NCBI GenBank assembly: GCA_015065965.1 | Contig: SVPH01000008.1 | Coordinates: forward strand, 1-64,000 | Direction: 5' to 3' | DNA from: Oscillospiraceae bacterium | GTDB taxonomy: Bacteria; Bacillota; Clostridia; Oscillospirales; Acutalibacteraceae | Length of the DNA stretch: 64,000 nt | Shown: piece by piece, positions 15,952 through 24,326 of the stretch | Numbering within the stretch: the first letter of the stretch is position 1 | Layout: the number at the start of each line of letters is the position of its first letter | Made by a program: the position numbers and the translations under genes | The notes under the pieces: generated by a model | Told to the model about the DNA's origin: nothing | Seen by the model: only the letters and a program-made list of their open reading frames with translations | Databases searched by the model: none

Positions 15952-16956
15952 CTATGCCATAGTTTTCAGCATTTCCTGCGTAACCTCATATTTTAAAGGC
16001 TGACCTGTTTTGTAGTTGACGAGTTGTTCAATCATATAGTCCGCCATTCGCGCTGTTTCATTGCCGAGACTGCCTGCAATATGGGGTGTTATTATTACAT
16101 TCGGGCACCAGAAAAGCGGACTGACATACGGAAACACTTCATTCTTCAACACATCAACAACTGCAGTTCTTGACGGGTGTGCAATCATACTTCTTGCAAG
16201 AGCAAACTCATCCACCTGATCTCCCCTGCCCGTATTAATAAATGTGCTGTGTTTTTTCATAAGCCTGAACAATTTTGCATTGAATATATTTTTCAGTTCT
16301 TTTTTATTTGCAAGGTGGTTGCTTATTACATCACAATCTTTAAAAATCGTTTCCAAACTGCAAAGAGTGACATTCAATTTTTCTGCCTTTTCTTGGCTTA
16401 CAAACGGGTCATAAGCCATAACTTCAACATCATATTCCTTAAGTTTTTCGGCAACTGATGAACCTATTGCGCCAAGACCGACAAGTCCGATTTTTGCACC
16501 GTATGCACCGACACAGTTCTGCGTATGCATAAAAGAATACGGCAGAAGCGTCTTATATCTTTTTGCGCCCTGAAAATAACCCTTTAATGCCAAAACAATT
16601 TGTGAAACGGCATATTCCGTTACAGGCACTCCGTTCGCGGCAAAAGCGCTGAACACCTTTATTCCGCAATTCAGAAAAGGCTCGGCAAAATACTGAACCG
16701 TACCCGCACTGTAAAAAAGAGCCTTTAAGTTAGGCATATATTCCTTTATCTCTTCTTCAGTGAATTTAATCATTCCCCACGTTGCAAACGCAACCTCACA
16801 CTGAGCAAGAAATTCTTTATGTTCATCTATATTGCTTTTATCAATTCTTTCAGAAACATCGCCGTATTCCCTTATTTTTTTTAGAACGTTTTCGGAATAT
16901 ACCTTTGAAAATTTGCTTTCGTTTTCACCGAATAATGCAATTTTTATTTTAACCAC
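15952..16956 (-). CDS. D-isomer specific 2-hydroxyacid dehydrogenase family protein
   Basis: A 334-residue NAD(P)-dependent oxidoreductase. The cofactor fold has GLVGLGAIGSSVAEKL, the catalytic arginine is in NTGRGDQV, and the histidine is in PNVIITPHIAGSLGNE. The family interconverts 2-keto acids and D-2-hydroxy acids, such as glyoxylate/hydroxypyruvate or phosphoglycerate-like compounds. The frame begins at a GTG just after the preceding gene's stop; GAGGTGG overlaps that GTG, so initiation is unusual and perhaps reinitiation. Its place in the operon suggests it handles a 2-keto or 2-hydroxy acid from the sugar moiety. Confidence 0.82.
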   Translation of the reverse strand: MVKIKIALFGENESKFSKVYSENVLKKIREYGDVSERIDKSNIDEHKEFLAQCEVAFATWGMIKFTEEEIKEYMPNLKALFYSAGTVQYFAEPFLNCGIKVFSAFAANGVPVTEYAVSQIVLALKGYFQGAKRYKTLLPYSFMHTQNCVGAYGAKIGLVGLGAIGSSVAEKLKEYDVEVMAYDPFVSQEKAEKLNVTLCSLETIFKDCDVISNHLANKKELKNIFNAKLFRLMKKHSTFINTGRGDQVDEFALARSMIAHPSRTAVVDVLKNEVFPYVSPLFWCPNVIITPHIAGSLGNETARMADYMIEQLVNYKTGQPLKYEVTQEMLKTMA

Positions 16957-16957
16957 C

Positions 16958-17701
16958 TCAATAACTTTTCAGTTTCTTGATATCTTTTAAAAAGTGCTTT
17001 TCTTTTGAGCCTTTTGTGAACTCAACAAGGATAACGCCGTCAAAATTCATTTCCGAAAGTTTTTTAAGAAGCCTGTCAAGATAATGCTTATCTTTCTTTC
17101 TGAATCTCTGTTCTCTTGCCAGATCACGGTAACTCACATGAACATTTTCTATACTATCAAAGGTCCTTTCAATTCTGTCAATATCATAATCAAATCTGAA
17201 ATACCTTGACTGAAAATATGTTTTGAAATTATCCTCTCTCAGTTCGCTTTTAATTTTCAAAAAAGCATCCGTGTTGTTGTTATATGTGTTATCGTGACAT
17301 TCCGGGCATACCAAAAGATTATATTTTTGCGCAACAGAGCAAATACTTTTTAAATCCTCAAGAATACGTATGTATTCCTCCTGAGTTGTTTTCTCGCTGT
17401 CTTTTTCTCCGAGCCACACCCTTACGGACGATGCGTTCATTATTTTTGCAATTCTGCATATTTCTTCCCATTTGCTTTTATCTGCACAGCCTACCCTGTA
17501 ATAACTTCCGTAAGAACAGATTTTTATGCCCTCATTGTCACAGACGGATTTAACTATACGGGCCTCTTCCGTATTTGTTACATGGATATCGCCGCCCCAT
17601 TCAATATAGTTAACACCTGCTTTTTTGGCGATTTCAACCACTTTGGCGGCGCTCATTTTTCTGAATGTAACGCTGCAAAGGCCGAGTTTAAAACTGTTCA
17701 T
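16958..17701 (-). CDS. Sugar phosphate isomerase/epimerase-like TIM barrel protein
   Basis: A 247-residue xylose isomerase-like TIM barrel (AP endonuclease 2 superfamily). Features are the N-terminal LGLCSVTFR strand, NYIEWGGDIHV, the metal-ligand-like glutamate and histidine in LLVCPECHDN, and the terminal GVILVEF with a further glutamate. Such proteins isomerise, epimerise or eliminate on sugars, and some relatives open keto-glycosides. The ATG at 17701 follows GAGGTGCAGA; longer starts have no site. It begins just after the FAD oxidoreductase stop and is translationally linked to it. Exact substrate unknown. Confidence 0.8.
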   Translation of the reverse strand: MNSFKLGLCSVTFRKMSAAKVVEIAKKAGVNYIEWGGDIHVTNTEEARIVKSVCDNEGIKICSYGSYYRVGCADKSKWEEICRIAKIMNASSVRVWLGEKDSEKTTQEEYIRILEDLKSICSVAQKYNLLVCPECHDNTYNNNTDAFLKIKSELREDNFKTYFQSRYFRFDYDIDRIERTFDSIENVHVSYRDLAREQRFRKKDKHYLDRLLKKLSEMNFDGVILVEFTKGSKEKHFLKDIKKLKSY

Positions 17702-17712
17702 TCTGCACCTCA

Positions 17713-19485
17713 TTATATACGGCTTAAGTATTTTTCAAATGGCTCGTCCGTTTTGGGAACAGGCTTTGTTTCAACAAAACTCACCTTTCCGTTATCGGTT
17801 ATTGTAAGATATTTTCGGTATTCGGAATTTTCCGGAACTGGTTCACCTTTTTCAAAGTAAACCGCTCCGCCGCGGCTGCCGGTTAAAGACATTTCGCTGA
17901 TTATTGTTTCAAGAAGTGCCTTTGCACTTATAAGCATATCCCTATCATAAAAATAATCGCCTAAAGATTTATGCCTTAAAGGATAGTTTGAAATCTTATC
18001 ATCAATTTCATCAAGCAAATCAACGCACTCTTCCTTACTGCGGAGAAACGCTGCACATCTGCTCATCTTTGCTTTAATATTTGAATAATCAATCTCGTTA
18101 TCAATTATAAAACCTTTATATTTTTCAAAGCAAAAGGCAGATGTCTCAAAGTCACAAGTAAGTGCTGCTTTTTCTTTGATATGCCTTGCACACAGCAATC
18201 CGCTAACCTGAGTGTCGTTAAGCGCCGTTCCGCCCGGACGAGCAAGCCCGAAAGTACCTGCGGCTTCGCCAATGACATAAAGACCTTCCACATCGGTTTC
18301 ACAATTATTATCGGTATAAACACCGCCGTTATTGTGTTGCGCACAAACAGCAATCCTCAGTTTTTCTTTTGAAATATCAATATTTTGATTTAAATAAACG
18401 TCAATCGCTTTTGGATTCAATTTCCTGAGTCTTTCAATCGGAGTGTTACCCGTTGCATTGTTCTTCTCCAGATATAACCTTGCTTCTTCATCAAGATTTT
18501 CAAAACAAAAACCGCTCGGATTTACTGTATAATCAAGACAGATTTTTCTGCCTTTTTTCATTTCATTGTGAACGGCTATATCAATCCTTGAAGACTTTTC
18601 CGCTCTGTCAAAACTGAACGGCCACTGATAACCTTTCAAAAAAATATTGTTACACATTTCTTCCGCAGTTTCAAAATAACAATTCAAAAAATCGTATTCA
18701 TTGCCGCTTTCATCAACACTCACAAACCTCGGAATAACCTGCATAAAACTGCCTGAAACATTCCATCTGAAATCAACAGATGCCATACCGTATTGCCACT
18801 GTGAAAAATTGCAAAGACGCACTCCCGATTCAATCAAAACGCCTGTCATGCCGTGCTGAGATTCAGGATAAACCGAATTCTCATAAATACAAGCCGGTGC
18901 ACCTGTGGCACAAATAATATTTTTAGCGTAGAAAACCTCAAAATTGTTTGTTTTGGTGTTTAATGCAGCAATGCCAATTGCTCTGCTGCCTTCTTTCAGG
19001 ATTTCAACAACCTGTCTGTTATCAAAGAGAGGCGTATCATTCTTATCAAGCACAACTTTTTCAAGTTTTTCAGTCATAACTTTTGAAGTTAAAGGACCTA
19101 TCGAAGTTGCTCTTACGGTATTGTCGTGGTCAGTTTTGTAACCCGGAAACCCTCCGAATTCGTCCTGAGGAAAACCCACGCCGTAATCACACAGCCTTAA
19201 AAAACACTTTACACTGTTAACCGATTGAAGATACATCTTCTCACCGTCGCAGCATCCTGCAGAAAAAATATCCTGCGCCATCTTATAAGGGCTGTCATGT
19301 GTGAATCCGTCCATAGACATTTTATAATACGTTTGCTTATCGCTGCCTGTGTTTCGTGATGTACCGCTTAGCCTGTTTTCTGCTATAATTGCAATATCGG
19401 TCACATTCTCTTTATAAAGCCAGTCGGCAACACTGTATGCAGCCGCTCCGCTTCCGATTATTATTGCGTCATATATTTTTCTCAT
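17713..19485 (-). CDS. FAD-dependent oxidoreductase, fumarate reductase/succinate dehydrogenase flavoprotein type
   Basis: A 590-residue soluble flavoprotein. The FAD-binding Rossmann motif is IIGSGAAAYSVADWL near the N-terminus; GTSRNTGSDKQTYYK is a subfamily block, and the C-terminal FAD motif is GLYVIGEAAGTFGLARPGGT. A capping domain lies between. There is no signal peptide, Tat motif or heme-binding motif. Family members add or remove hydrogen across C-C bonds in organic acids, steroids or polyphenols. The ATG at 19485 overlaps the SDR stop as ATGA. Together with the neighbouring old yellow enzyme and SDR it forms a reductive trio like that known for daidzein-to-equol conversion, though subfamilies differ. 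Confidence 0.82.
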   Translation of the reverse strand: MRKIYDAIIIGSGAAAYSVADWLYKENVTDIAIIAENRLSGTSRNTGSDKQTYYKMSMDGFTHDSPYKMAQDIFSAGCCDGEKMYLQSVNSVKCFLRLCDYGVGFPQDEFGGFPGYKTDHDNTVRATSIGPLTSKVMTEKLEKVVLDKNDTPLFDNRQVVEILKEGSRAIGIAALNTKTNNFEVFYAKNIICATGAPACIYENSVYPESQHGMTGVLIESGVRLCNFSQWQYGMASVDFRWNVSGSFMQVIPRFVSVDESGNEYDFLNCYFETAEEMCNNIFLKGYQWPFSFDRAEKSSRIDIAVHNEMKKGRKICLDYTVNPSGFCFENLDEEARLYLEKNNATGNTPIERLRKLNPKAIDVYLNQNIDISKEKLRIAVCAQHNNGGVYTDNNCETDVEGLYVIGEAAGTFGLARPGGTALNDTQVSGLLCARHIKEKAALTCDFETSAFCFEKYKGFIIDNEIDYSNIKAKMSRCAAFLRSKEECVDLLDEIDDKISNYPLRHKSLGDYFYDRDMLISAKALLETIISEMSLTGSRGGAVYFEKGEPVPENSEYRKYLTITDNGKVSFVETKPVPKTDEPFEKYLSRI

Positions 19486-20219
19486 AAGCATCTCACATTA
19501 AATCCGCCGTCACAGTCAATAACCGTACCGGTGCAAAAATCAAAATCGCCTTTTGCAATTGATGCAACACATTTTCCGATATCTTCAGGTTTACCCATTC
19601 TTTTAATTGGTGTAAGCCCTTCATTTATCATATTTTCATATTTTTCTTTAACCTTCGCAGTCATATCCGTTTCAATGATGCCCGGTCTTATCTCGATAAC
19701 ACTTATACCGTATTCCGCAAGACGAGCCGCATAGAGTTTGGTAATCATTGAAATACCGGCTTTGGAGATACAGTATTCACCTCTGTTCAGTGAGGCTGTA
19801 TATGCGGACATCGACGAAATATTTACAATTCTTGATTTACCGTTTTCTTTAAGCAACGGAACAAATTTCTGCGTAACAAAAAAAGTTCCTTTTAAATTTA
19901 TATCCGTTACATAATCAAAATCTTCAGGCATTAATTCCAGAATATCTTTTCTCTCTTTCGGAGCAATGCCTGCATTATTGACAAGCAAAGAAATTTTGCC
20001 GAATTTTTCCTTAACATAAAAAACAAGTTTTTCAATATCATTGATATTGGAAATATCGCAAGGAACAAAGTACACTCTGTCACAATATTCATTTTTTAAT
20101 CTTTTAATCTCTGTGCCTTCGTTTCTTGCAGAAAGGACAACGGTAAAACCGTTTTTCAAAAGTTCTTTGGCTATTCCAAGACCTATTCCTCTGCTTCCGC
20201 CTGTTATTACTGCAGTCAT
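19482..20219 (-). CDS. Short-chain dehydrogenase/reductase (SDR)
   Basis: A 245-residue classical SDR. The NAD(P)-binding motif is ITGGSRGIGLG, NNAG is at about residue 88, and the catalytic set is the serine in NISSMSAY with YCISK. The C-terminal region ends FCTGTVIDCDGGF as usual. It would oxidise a hydroxyl or reduce a ketone. ArgSer after the second strand (SARNEG) suggests NADP preference, which is inference. The start follows AAGGAGCGGATAAA, 12 bases after the old yellow enzyme gene. Confidence 0.9.
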   Translation of the reverse strand: MTAVITGGSRGIGLGIAKELLKNGFTVVLSARNEGTEIKRLKNEYCDRVYFVPCDISNINDIEKLVFYVKEKFGKISLLVNNAGIAPKERKDILELMPEDFDYVTDINLKGTFFVTQKFVPLLKENGKSRIVNISSMSAYTASLNRGEYCISKAGISMITKLYAARLAEYGISVIEIRPGIIETDMTAKVKEKYENMINEGLTPIKRMGKPEDIGKCVASIAKGDFDFCTGTVIDCDGGFNVRCL

Positions 20220-20231
20220 TTTATCCGCTCC

Positions 20232-21452
20232 TTATTTACACGAAACAAATTTTTGATAATAGGGCATATACACCTCTGAGTCCCTTATCGGACAGCCTGC
20301 AACCGTTCCGGCACGCATAAGTTGAGAACACTTACTGCATTTGAGGCAAAGTTTGCTTTTATTCAACACACCGTATTTAAGATAATCTTTGTAAAAACCA
20401 GGATAAGCAAAGGTCATCCTTCCGAATCCGGCAAAATCCGCAACTCCTTCATTAATAATTTTTTCCGCATGTTTCATTGCGTTTTCGCCAGGATATGTTA
20501 AACCTGAAGCAATAAAATAAACATCCTCAAACTCAGCCTTCAGTTCTTTGGTAACATCGTAAATTCTTTTAATTCCGATTTCACCGTCTTCAGGTGCATT
20601 TATACACGGACGGTTGATATGCGGGATCAGGTAGGGATTTCCCAACGTAAGATTTATCAGTCTTATCCCTTTTTCATAAAGAGATTTTATGATTAATTTT
20701 GTTTCGGACAGGTCAATATTATTATTTTCATCCACACCGTAACCGTAAGGATACGGAAAACAGTCGCAGGCATTAAGCCTGGTTGTAACAAACATATCTT
20801 CACTTATCGCTTTTTTTGCTGCATCAATGCATTCAAAATAAAGCCTTGTTCTGTTTTCAAGACTGCCGCCGTAAATTCCTTCACGCTCTTTTGCACTCAA
20901 AAACTCATTGAACAGATATCCGTGGCAGCACTTAACATCAATTCCGTCAAATCCGACTTCTTGTGCAAGTTTTGCTGCCTCATAATATTTTTTCGGCAGA
21001 GTTTTGCAATAATCATCCGAAGCAATTACATACGGCTGATTTTCTTTGCCGATTTCCCAATGAGAATTGCGGTAGGCAACTATAGGTTTGGGAGTACCGT
21101 CAGGCTTGCTGAATCTTCCGCTGTGTGTAAGTTGAACAATTATTATCGGTTCAAACCCTGTTTTCTCTAACGCAGTTTTTTTAATATCATCAACAACAGA
21201 TTTAAATGACTCCTTTGTATTTTCGTTCAGAAACAACTGCCTTGGATTTGCTCTGCCTTCAGCCGAAACAGCAGTCGCTTCAAACCATATTATTCCTGCT
21301 CCGCTCTCGGCAAACCTCATATATCTTCTGCGGGTAAGTTCATCAACCGCTCCGTCAAAAGTGCCGTCACACCCTTCCATAGGATGAAATACAATTCGGT
21401 TTTTTATTGTTTTGTTATGTATTGTTAACGGAGATTCCAAAACAGTTTTCAT
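20232..21452 (-). CDS. NADH:flavin oxidoreductase, old yellow enzyme family with Cys cluster
   Basis: A 406-residue FMN TIM-barrel enzyme. It has the N-terminal NRIVFHPMEG, the flavin/substrate block VQLTHSGRFS, GFDGIDVKCCHGYLFNEFLS and the typical YGGSLENRTR. Close to the C-terminus CLKCSKCSQLMRAGTVAGC supplies four cysteines like the 4Fe-4S ligand set of 2,4-dienoyl-CoA reductase and BaiCD/daidzein reductase types, but the FAD/NAD domain of those larger proteins is missing. It probably reduces an activated C=C bond. First gene of the seven-gene operon; ATG follows AGAGGAGTGC, with a consensus promoter 36 bases upstream. Confidence 0.88.
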   Translation of the reverse strand: MKTVLESPLTIHNKTIKNRIVFHPMEGCDGTFDGAVDELTRRRYMRFAESGAGIIWFEATAVSAEGRANPRQLFLNENTKESFKSVVDDIKKTALEKTGFEPIIIVQLTHSGRFSKPDGTPKPIVAYRNSHWEIGKENQPYVIASDDYCKTLPKKYYEAAKLAQEVGFDGIDVKCCHGYLFNEFLSAKEREGIYGGSLENRTRLYFECIDAAKKAISEDMFVTTRLNACDCFPYPYGYGVDENNNIDLSETKLIIKSLYEKGIRLINLTLGNPYLIPHINRPCINAPEDGEIGIKRIYDVTKELKAEFEDVYFIASGLTYPGENAMKHAEKIINEGVADFAGFGRMTFAYPGFYKDYLKYGVLNKSKLCLKCSKCSQLMRAGTVAGCPIRDSEVYMPYYQKFVSCK

Positions 21453-21487
21453 AAAAGCACTCCTCTTGACATCGGTTTCATATGTAA

Positions 21488-21516
21488 ATTATAACAGATA
21501 AATATTTCATAGGCAA
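21488..21516 (-). promoter_or_regulatory. Promoter of the seven-gene catabolic operon
   Basis: On the minus strand TTGCCT (21511-21516) and TATAAT (21488-21493) are exactly 17 bases apart, reading toward the old yellow enzyme gene. No clear operator palindrome was seen beside it, and no regulator gene is adjacent. Confidence 0.65.
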
Positions 21517-21625
21517 CATTTTTATTATAACAGAATTCAGATATATGACATTCAGATTTACTTCTCTCAAATCACCGTAAAAAAGAGAAAACAATTTAAA
21601 TTCAGTTCTTTTTCTGAAAACAAAT

Positions 21626-21720
21626 AATTTTTATAACCGTCATCCTTAAAAATCTTATATAAGGAGTTTTCATTCCCGTAGAATAAGTCGGATTCGAAAA
21701 ATCCACAAATAATTTATTAA
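21626..21720. repeat. Imperfect repeat, copy B (relic matching the M3 peptidase tail)
   Basis: A roughly 90-base stretch resembles 7491-7585. On the minus strand it carries a decayed version of the M3 tail (FSNPTYSTGM here, FAEPDYPTGM there) and the same following tail. The peptidase body is absent. It lies in the 350-base gap between the operon promoter and the GH36 promoter, which otherwise holds no gene. Confidence 0.45.
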
Positions 21721-21743
21721 GGGAGTATCACTAAAGAATACGG

Positions 21744-21771
21744 TTGTAATTTCCATAAAAAATGATATAAT
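21744..21771 (+). promoter_or_regulatory. Promoter of the GH36 gene
   Basis: TTGTAA (21744-21749) and TATAAT (21766-21771), spacer 16 bases, with GGGCGGTGATTAATT directly before the ATG as ribosome binding site. Confidence 0.6.
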
Positions 21772-21804
21772 GAAAATCACAGTATATTTGGGCGGTGATT
21801 AATT

Positions 21805-24264
21805 ATGAAAAAAAATAAAAGTATCATCGAAAGTGCTGTCACCACGGTGTTTCTGGGACTGATGATTTATGCAGCATACTCTCTGTGGTACATATTCTAC
21901 GGAAAAGAAAGCGGTTCAGACATTCATCTGTATACCGTTCTTGCAGGTTCGGCTCTGGGTTGGTTCTTACTCCTCTTCACTCAGACCATATTTAAAAATG
22001 CAGGTTGGATAAAAAAACTTGTTGCGTTTTTAGCCGGTAATGCTTTGTTTCAAGGCTTGATTTGGGGCATCAACGCAAAAATCAACCCGGATTGTATGAA
22101 TAACGATGATGTTGTTATTAATACTTTTACCGTTACCTTCGTTTTATCCGCAATTCTCCTTCTTATCACTTATATTTTAAGAGTAAAAAACAAACATAAA
22201 ATATTAAACATTATTTTAGCGATTGTTTATTTTGTTATTTCATGCGGTGGATTATGTGTGATTAACGAGGAAAACATCAAGGCGCTTTCATACAAAAAGG
22301 ATATTCACTTTGACACCATGAACGCAGATGAAATGAACATCACCGATTCAGAAAAAACTCTTTGCGAAGAATGGTTTGAAGATAATTTCTTTGCTGAAAA
22401 CTGTGAATACCCCTTTACTTTCAAAGTTGACGGGGAAGAATTCAATCCTGCCGACTGGGAAAAAAGTTTTGAATATACTCCGGATATTTACTCCGGAAAC
22501 GTTTATAAAGGCGGCAAAACAGAATATCTTGTTCTGTCAAACGAATCAAAAGGTCTTAGTGTAACGGTTGAATTAACCCATTTTGCAGATAATGCAACAT
22601 GCCAATGGACTGTTTACATCAAAAATACAGGAACAACCGATTCCGAAATTATAAGCGATTTCTATGCGCTTGATTCATCTTTTGCAACCGGTAAAGCAGA
22701 CCTTTATTATTCAATGGGAAGCGACACTGCCGCAAGCGACTTTTCGCTTATTAAAAAGGATTTATCCTTTATTGAAAAAAAGTTTTCAGGCGCTGACGGC
22801 AAACCTACCGAAACATATCTGCCCTATTTTAATATCAGCGGAGAAAATCACGGCATGATTCTCGGCATCGGCTGGACCGGTCAGTGGGCAGCAGGTTTAT
22901 CTGAATCAAACGGAGCAACGGATATATCCGTTAAACAGGAACATTTTGAAGCATACCTGCTTGCAGGCGAAGAGGTCCGTTCACCGCTTGTTTCAATCAG
23001 TTTTTATGAAAACACTAATCCCCTTAAGGGCTTTAACCTTTTCAGAAAGTGGATTATGGACAGCGTATATCCCGAAAATGTAACTCAAAACAGTTACACT
23101 GTTATGGAAATTGCAGGCCCTATGTCAACAAAAACTTCCGATGAGATCATTGAAATTCTTGACGGCATTGATGACTCTGTTTATGCTCAGACCGATGCTT
23201 TCTGGATGGATGCCGGCTGGTATAAATATAACTCGGGCTGGCACGACGGTGTCGGCAACTGGACGGTTGACACATCAAGATATGATAACGGTATATCAGA
23301 ATTATCGGGATATGCCGCTAAGAAAGGCCTCGGCCATGTTCTTTGGTATGAACCAGAAAGAGTTTATCCCGGCACAGAGTTCCATAATATCGGTTCTCAG
23401 CATGAAGAATGGCTGATATACGGCGACAGCGATAACATCATGTGGAATCTTGCAAATGAAGATGCCTTTAAATTTTATTGCGAATATCTGCTCAATTCAA
23501 TGAAGGAAAACGGTATTACTGTTTACCGTCAGGATTTCAACTTTGCACCTATGGAATATTGGCAGAGGGCTGATAATGAATTCTACGGCGGAAGAACAGG
23601 CATATGCGAAAATCATTATATAACAAATCTTTACAGATATCTTGATTATCTTTGTGAAAATATTGAAGGACTTATAATCGACAACTGCGCTTCGGGCGGT
23701 AAGAGGCTCGACCTTGAAATGACCTATCGCAGCATTGCTTTTTGGAGAAGCGATTATAACTGTTCACTTCATACGGATTTCTTTGAGGCAACGCAATCAC
23801 ATACATACGGAATTTCATTCTGGCTTCCTATAACAGGTGCTAATCTTTACATGTTGGACGAATATTCAGCAAGAAGCGCTATAATGCCCTTGATGCTCAT
23901 GGATTTTTACTCAAACACTCACGCCGATTTCAGTTTCCATAAAGAGCAGCGAGAAATGATGGCAGGCAACTACTATCCTCTCGATTTCGGAAGTTTTGAC
24001 AAGGATAAGATGCATGCAATGCAGTATTCGTCCTATGATGCACTTTCAGGAACCGCACTCATATACAAAAGAGCGGATGTTAAAGACAGCGAATATACCG
24101 TTAAATTAAACGGACTTGTTCCGTCTGCAGCCTACAGTGTTTATGACACAGACTATCCTGAAACGGTTTATAACCTCACCGGCGAAGAACTTATGAACAG
24201 CGGTATAACACTTAATCTTCCTGAAGGTGAAAAAGCAATTATACTTATGTATAACGCTCAATAA
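21805..24264 (+). CDS. GH36 alpha-galactosidase-like enzyme with five-helix membrane anchor
   Basis: An 819-residue protein. Residues 1-155 contain five hydrophobic helices (about 12-31, 43-61, 68-87, 105-124, 132-152), which leaves the rest outside the cell if the N-terminus is inside. The remainder is a GH36/GH-D enzyme: beta-sandwich domain, then barrel motifs WMDAGWY (about 466), GVGNWTVD, LWYEPERV, the nucleophile aspartate in VYRQDFNF (about 575), CASGGKRLDLE and the acid/base aspartate in WRSDYN (about 650). GH36 enzymes are usually soluble; a polytopic anchor is unusual. Alpha-galactosidase or alpha-N-acetylgalactosaminidase activity is likely but the sugar is not certain. It is divergent from the catabolic operon. 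Confidence 0.87.
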   Translation: MKKNKSIIESAVTTVFLGLMIYAAYSLWYIFYGKESGSDIHLYTVLAGSALGWFLLLFTQTIFKNAGWIKKLVAFLAGNALFQGLIWGINAKINPDCMNNDDVVINTFTVTFVLSAILLLITYILRVKNKHKILNIILAIVYFVISCGGLCVINEENIKALSYKKDIHFDTMNADEMNITDSEKTLCEEWFEDNFFAENCEYPFTFKVDGEEFNPADWEKSFEYTPDIYSGNVYKGGKTEYLVLSNESKGLSVTVELTHFADNATCQWTVYIKNTGTTDSEIISDFYALDSSFATGKADLYYSMGSDTAASDFSLIKKDLSFIEKKFSGADGKPTETYLPYFNISGENHGMILGIGWTGQWAAGLSESNGATDISVKQEHFEAYLLAGEEVRSPLVSISFYENTNPLKGFNLFRKWIMDSVYPENVTQNSYTVMEIAGPMSTKTSDEIIEILDGIDDSVYAQTDAFWMDAGWYKYNSGWHDGVGNWTVDTSRYDNGISELSGYAAKKGLGHVLWYEPERVYPGTEFHNIGSQHEEWLIYGDSDNIMWNLANEDAFKFYCEYLLNSMKENGITVYRQDFNFAPMEYWQRADNEFYGGRTGICENHYITNLYRYLDYLCENIEGLIIDNCASGGKRLDLEMTYRSIAFWRSDYNCSLHTDFFEATQSHTYGISFWLPITGANLYMLDEYSARSAIMPLMLMDFYSNTHADFSFHKEQREMMAGNYYPLDFGSFDKDKMHAMQYSSYDALSGTALIYKRADVKDSEYTVKLNGLVPSAAYSVYDTDYPETVYNLTGEELMNSGITLNLPEGEKAIILMYNAQ

Positions 24265-24273
24265 ACAAAAACC

Positions 24274-24304
24274 AAACCCGGAGTGCCGTGCACTCCGGGT
24301 TTTC
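24274..24304. terminator. Bidirectional terminator after GH36
   Basis: Perfect 12-base stem AACCCGGAGTGC / GCACTCCGGGTT with a CGT loop, A-rich before and T-rich after. It separates GH36 from the opposing tyrS operon. Confidence 0.85.
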
Positions 24305-24326
24305 ATCTTAAGGCAAATTGTTTTTA

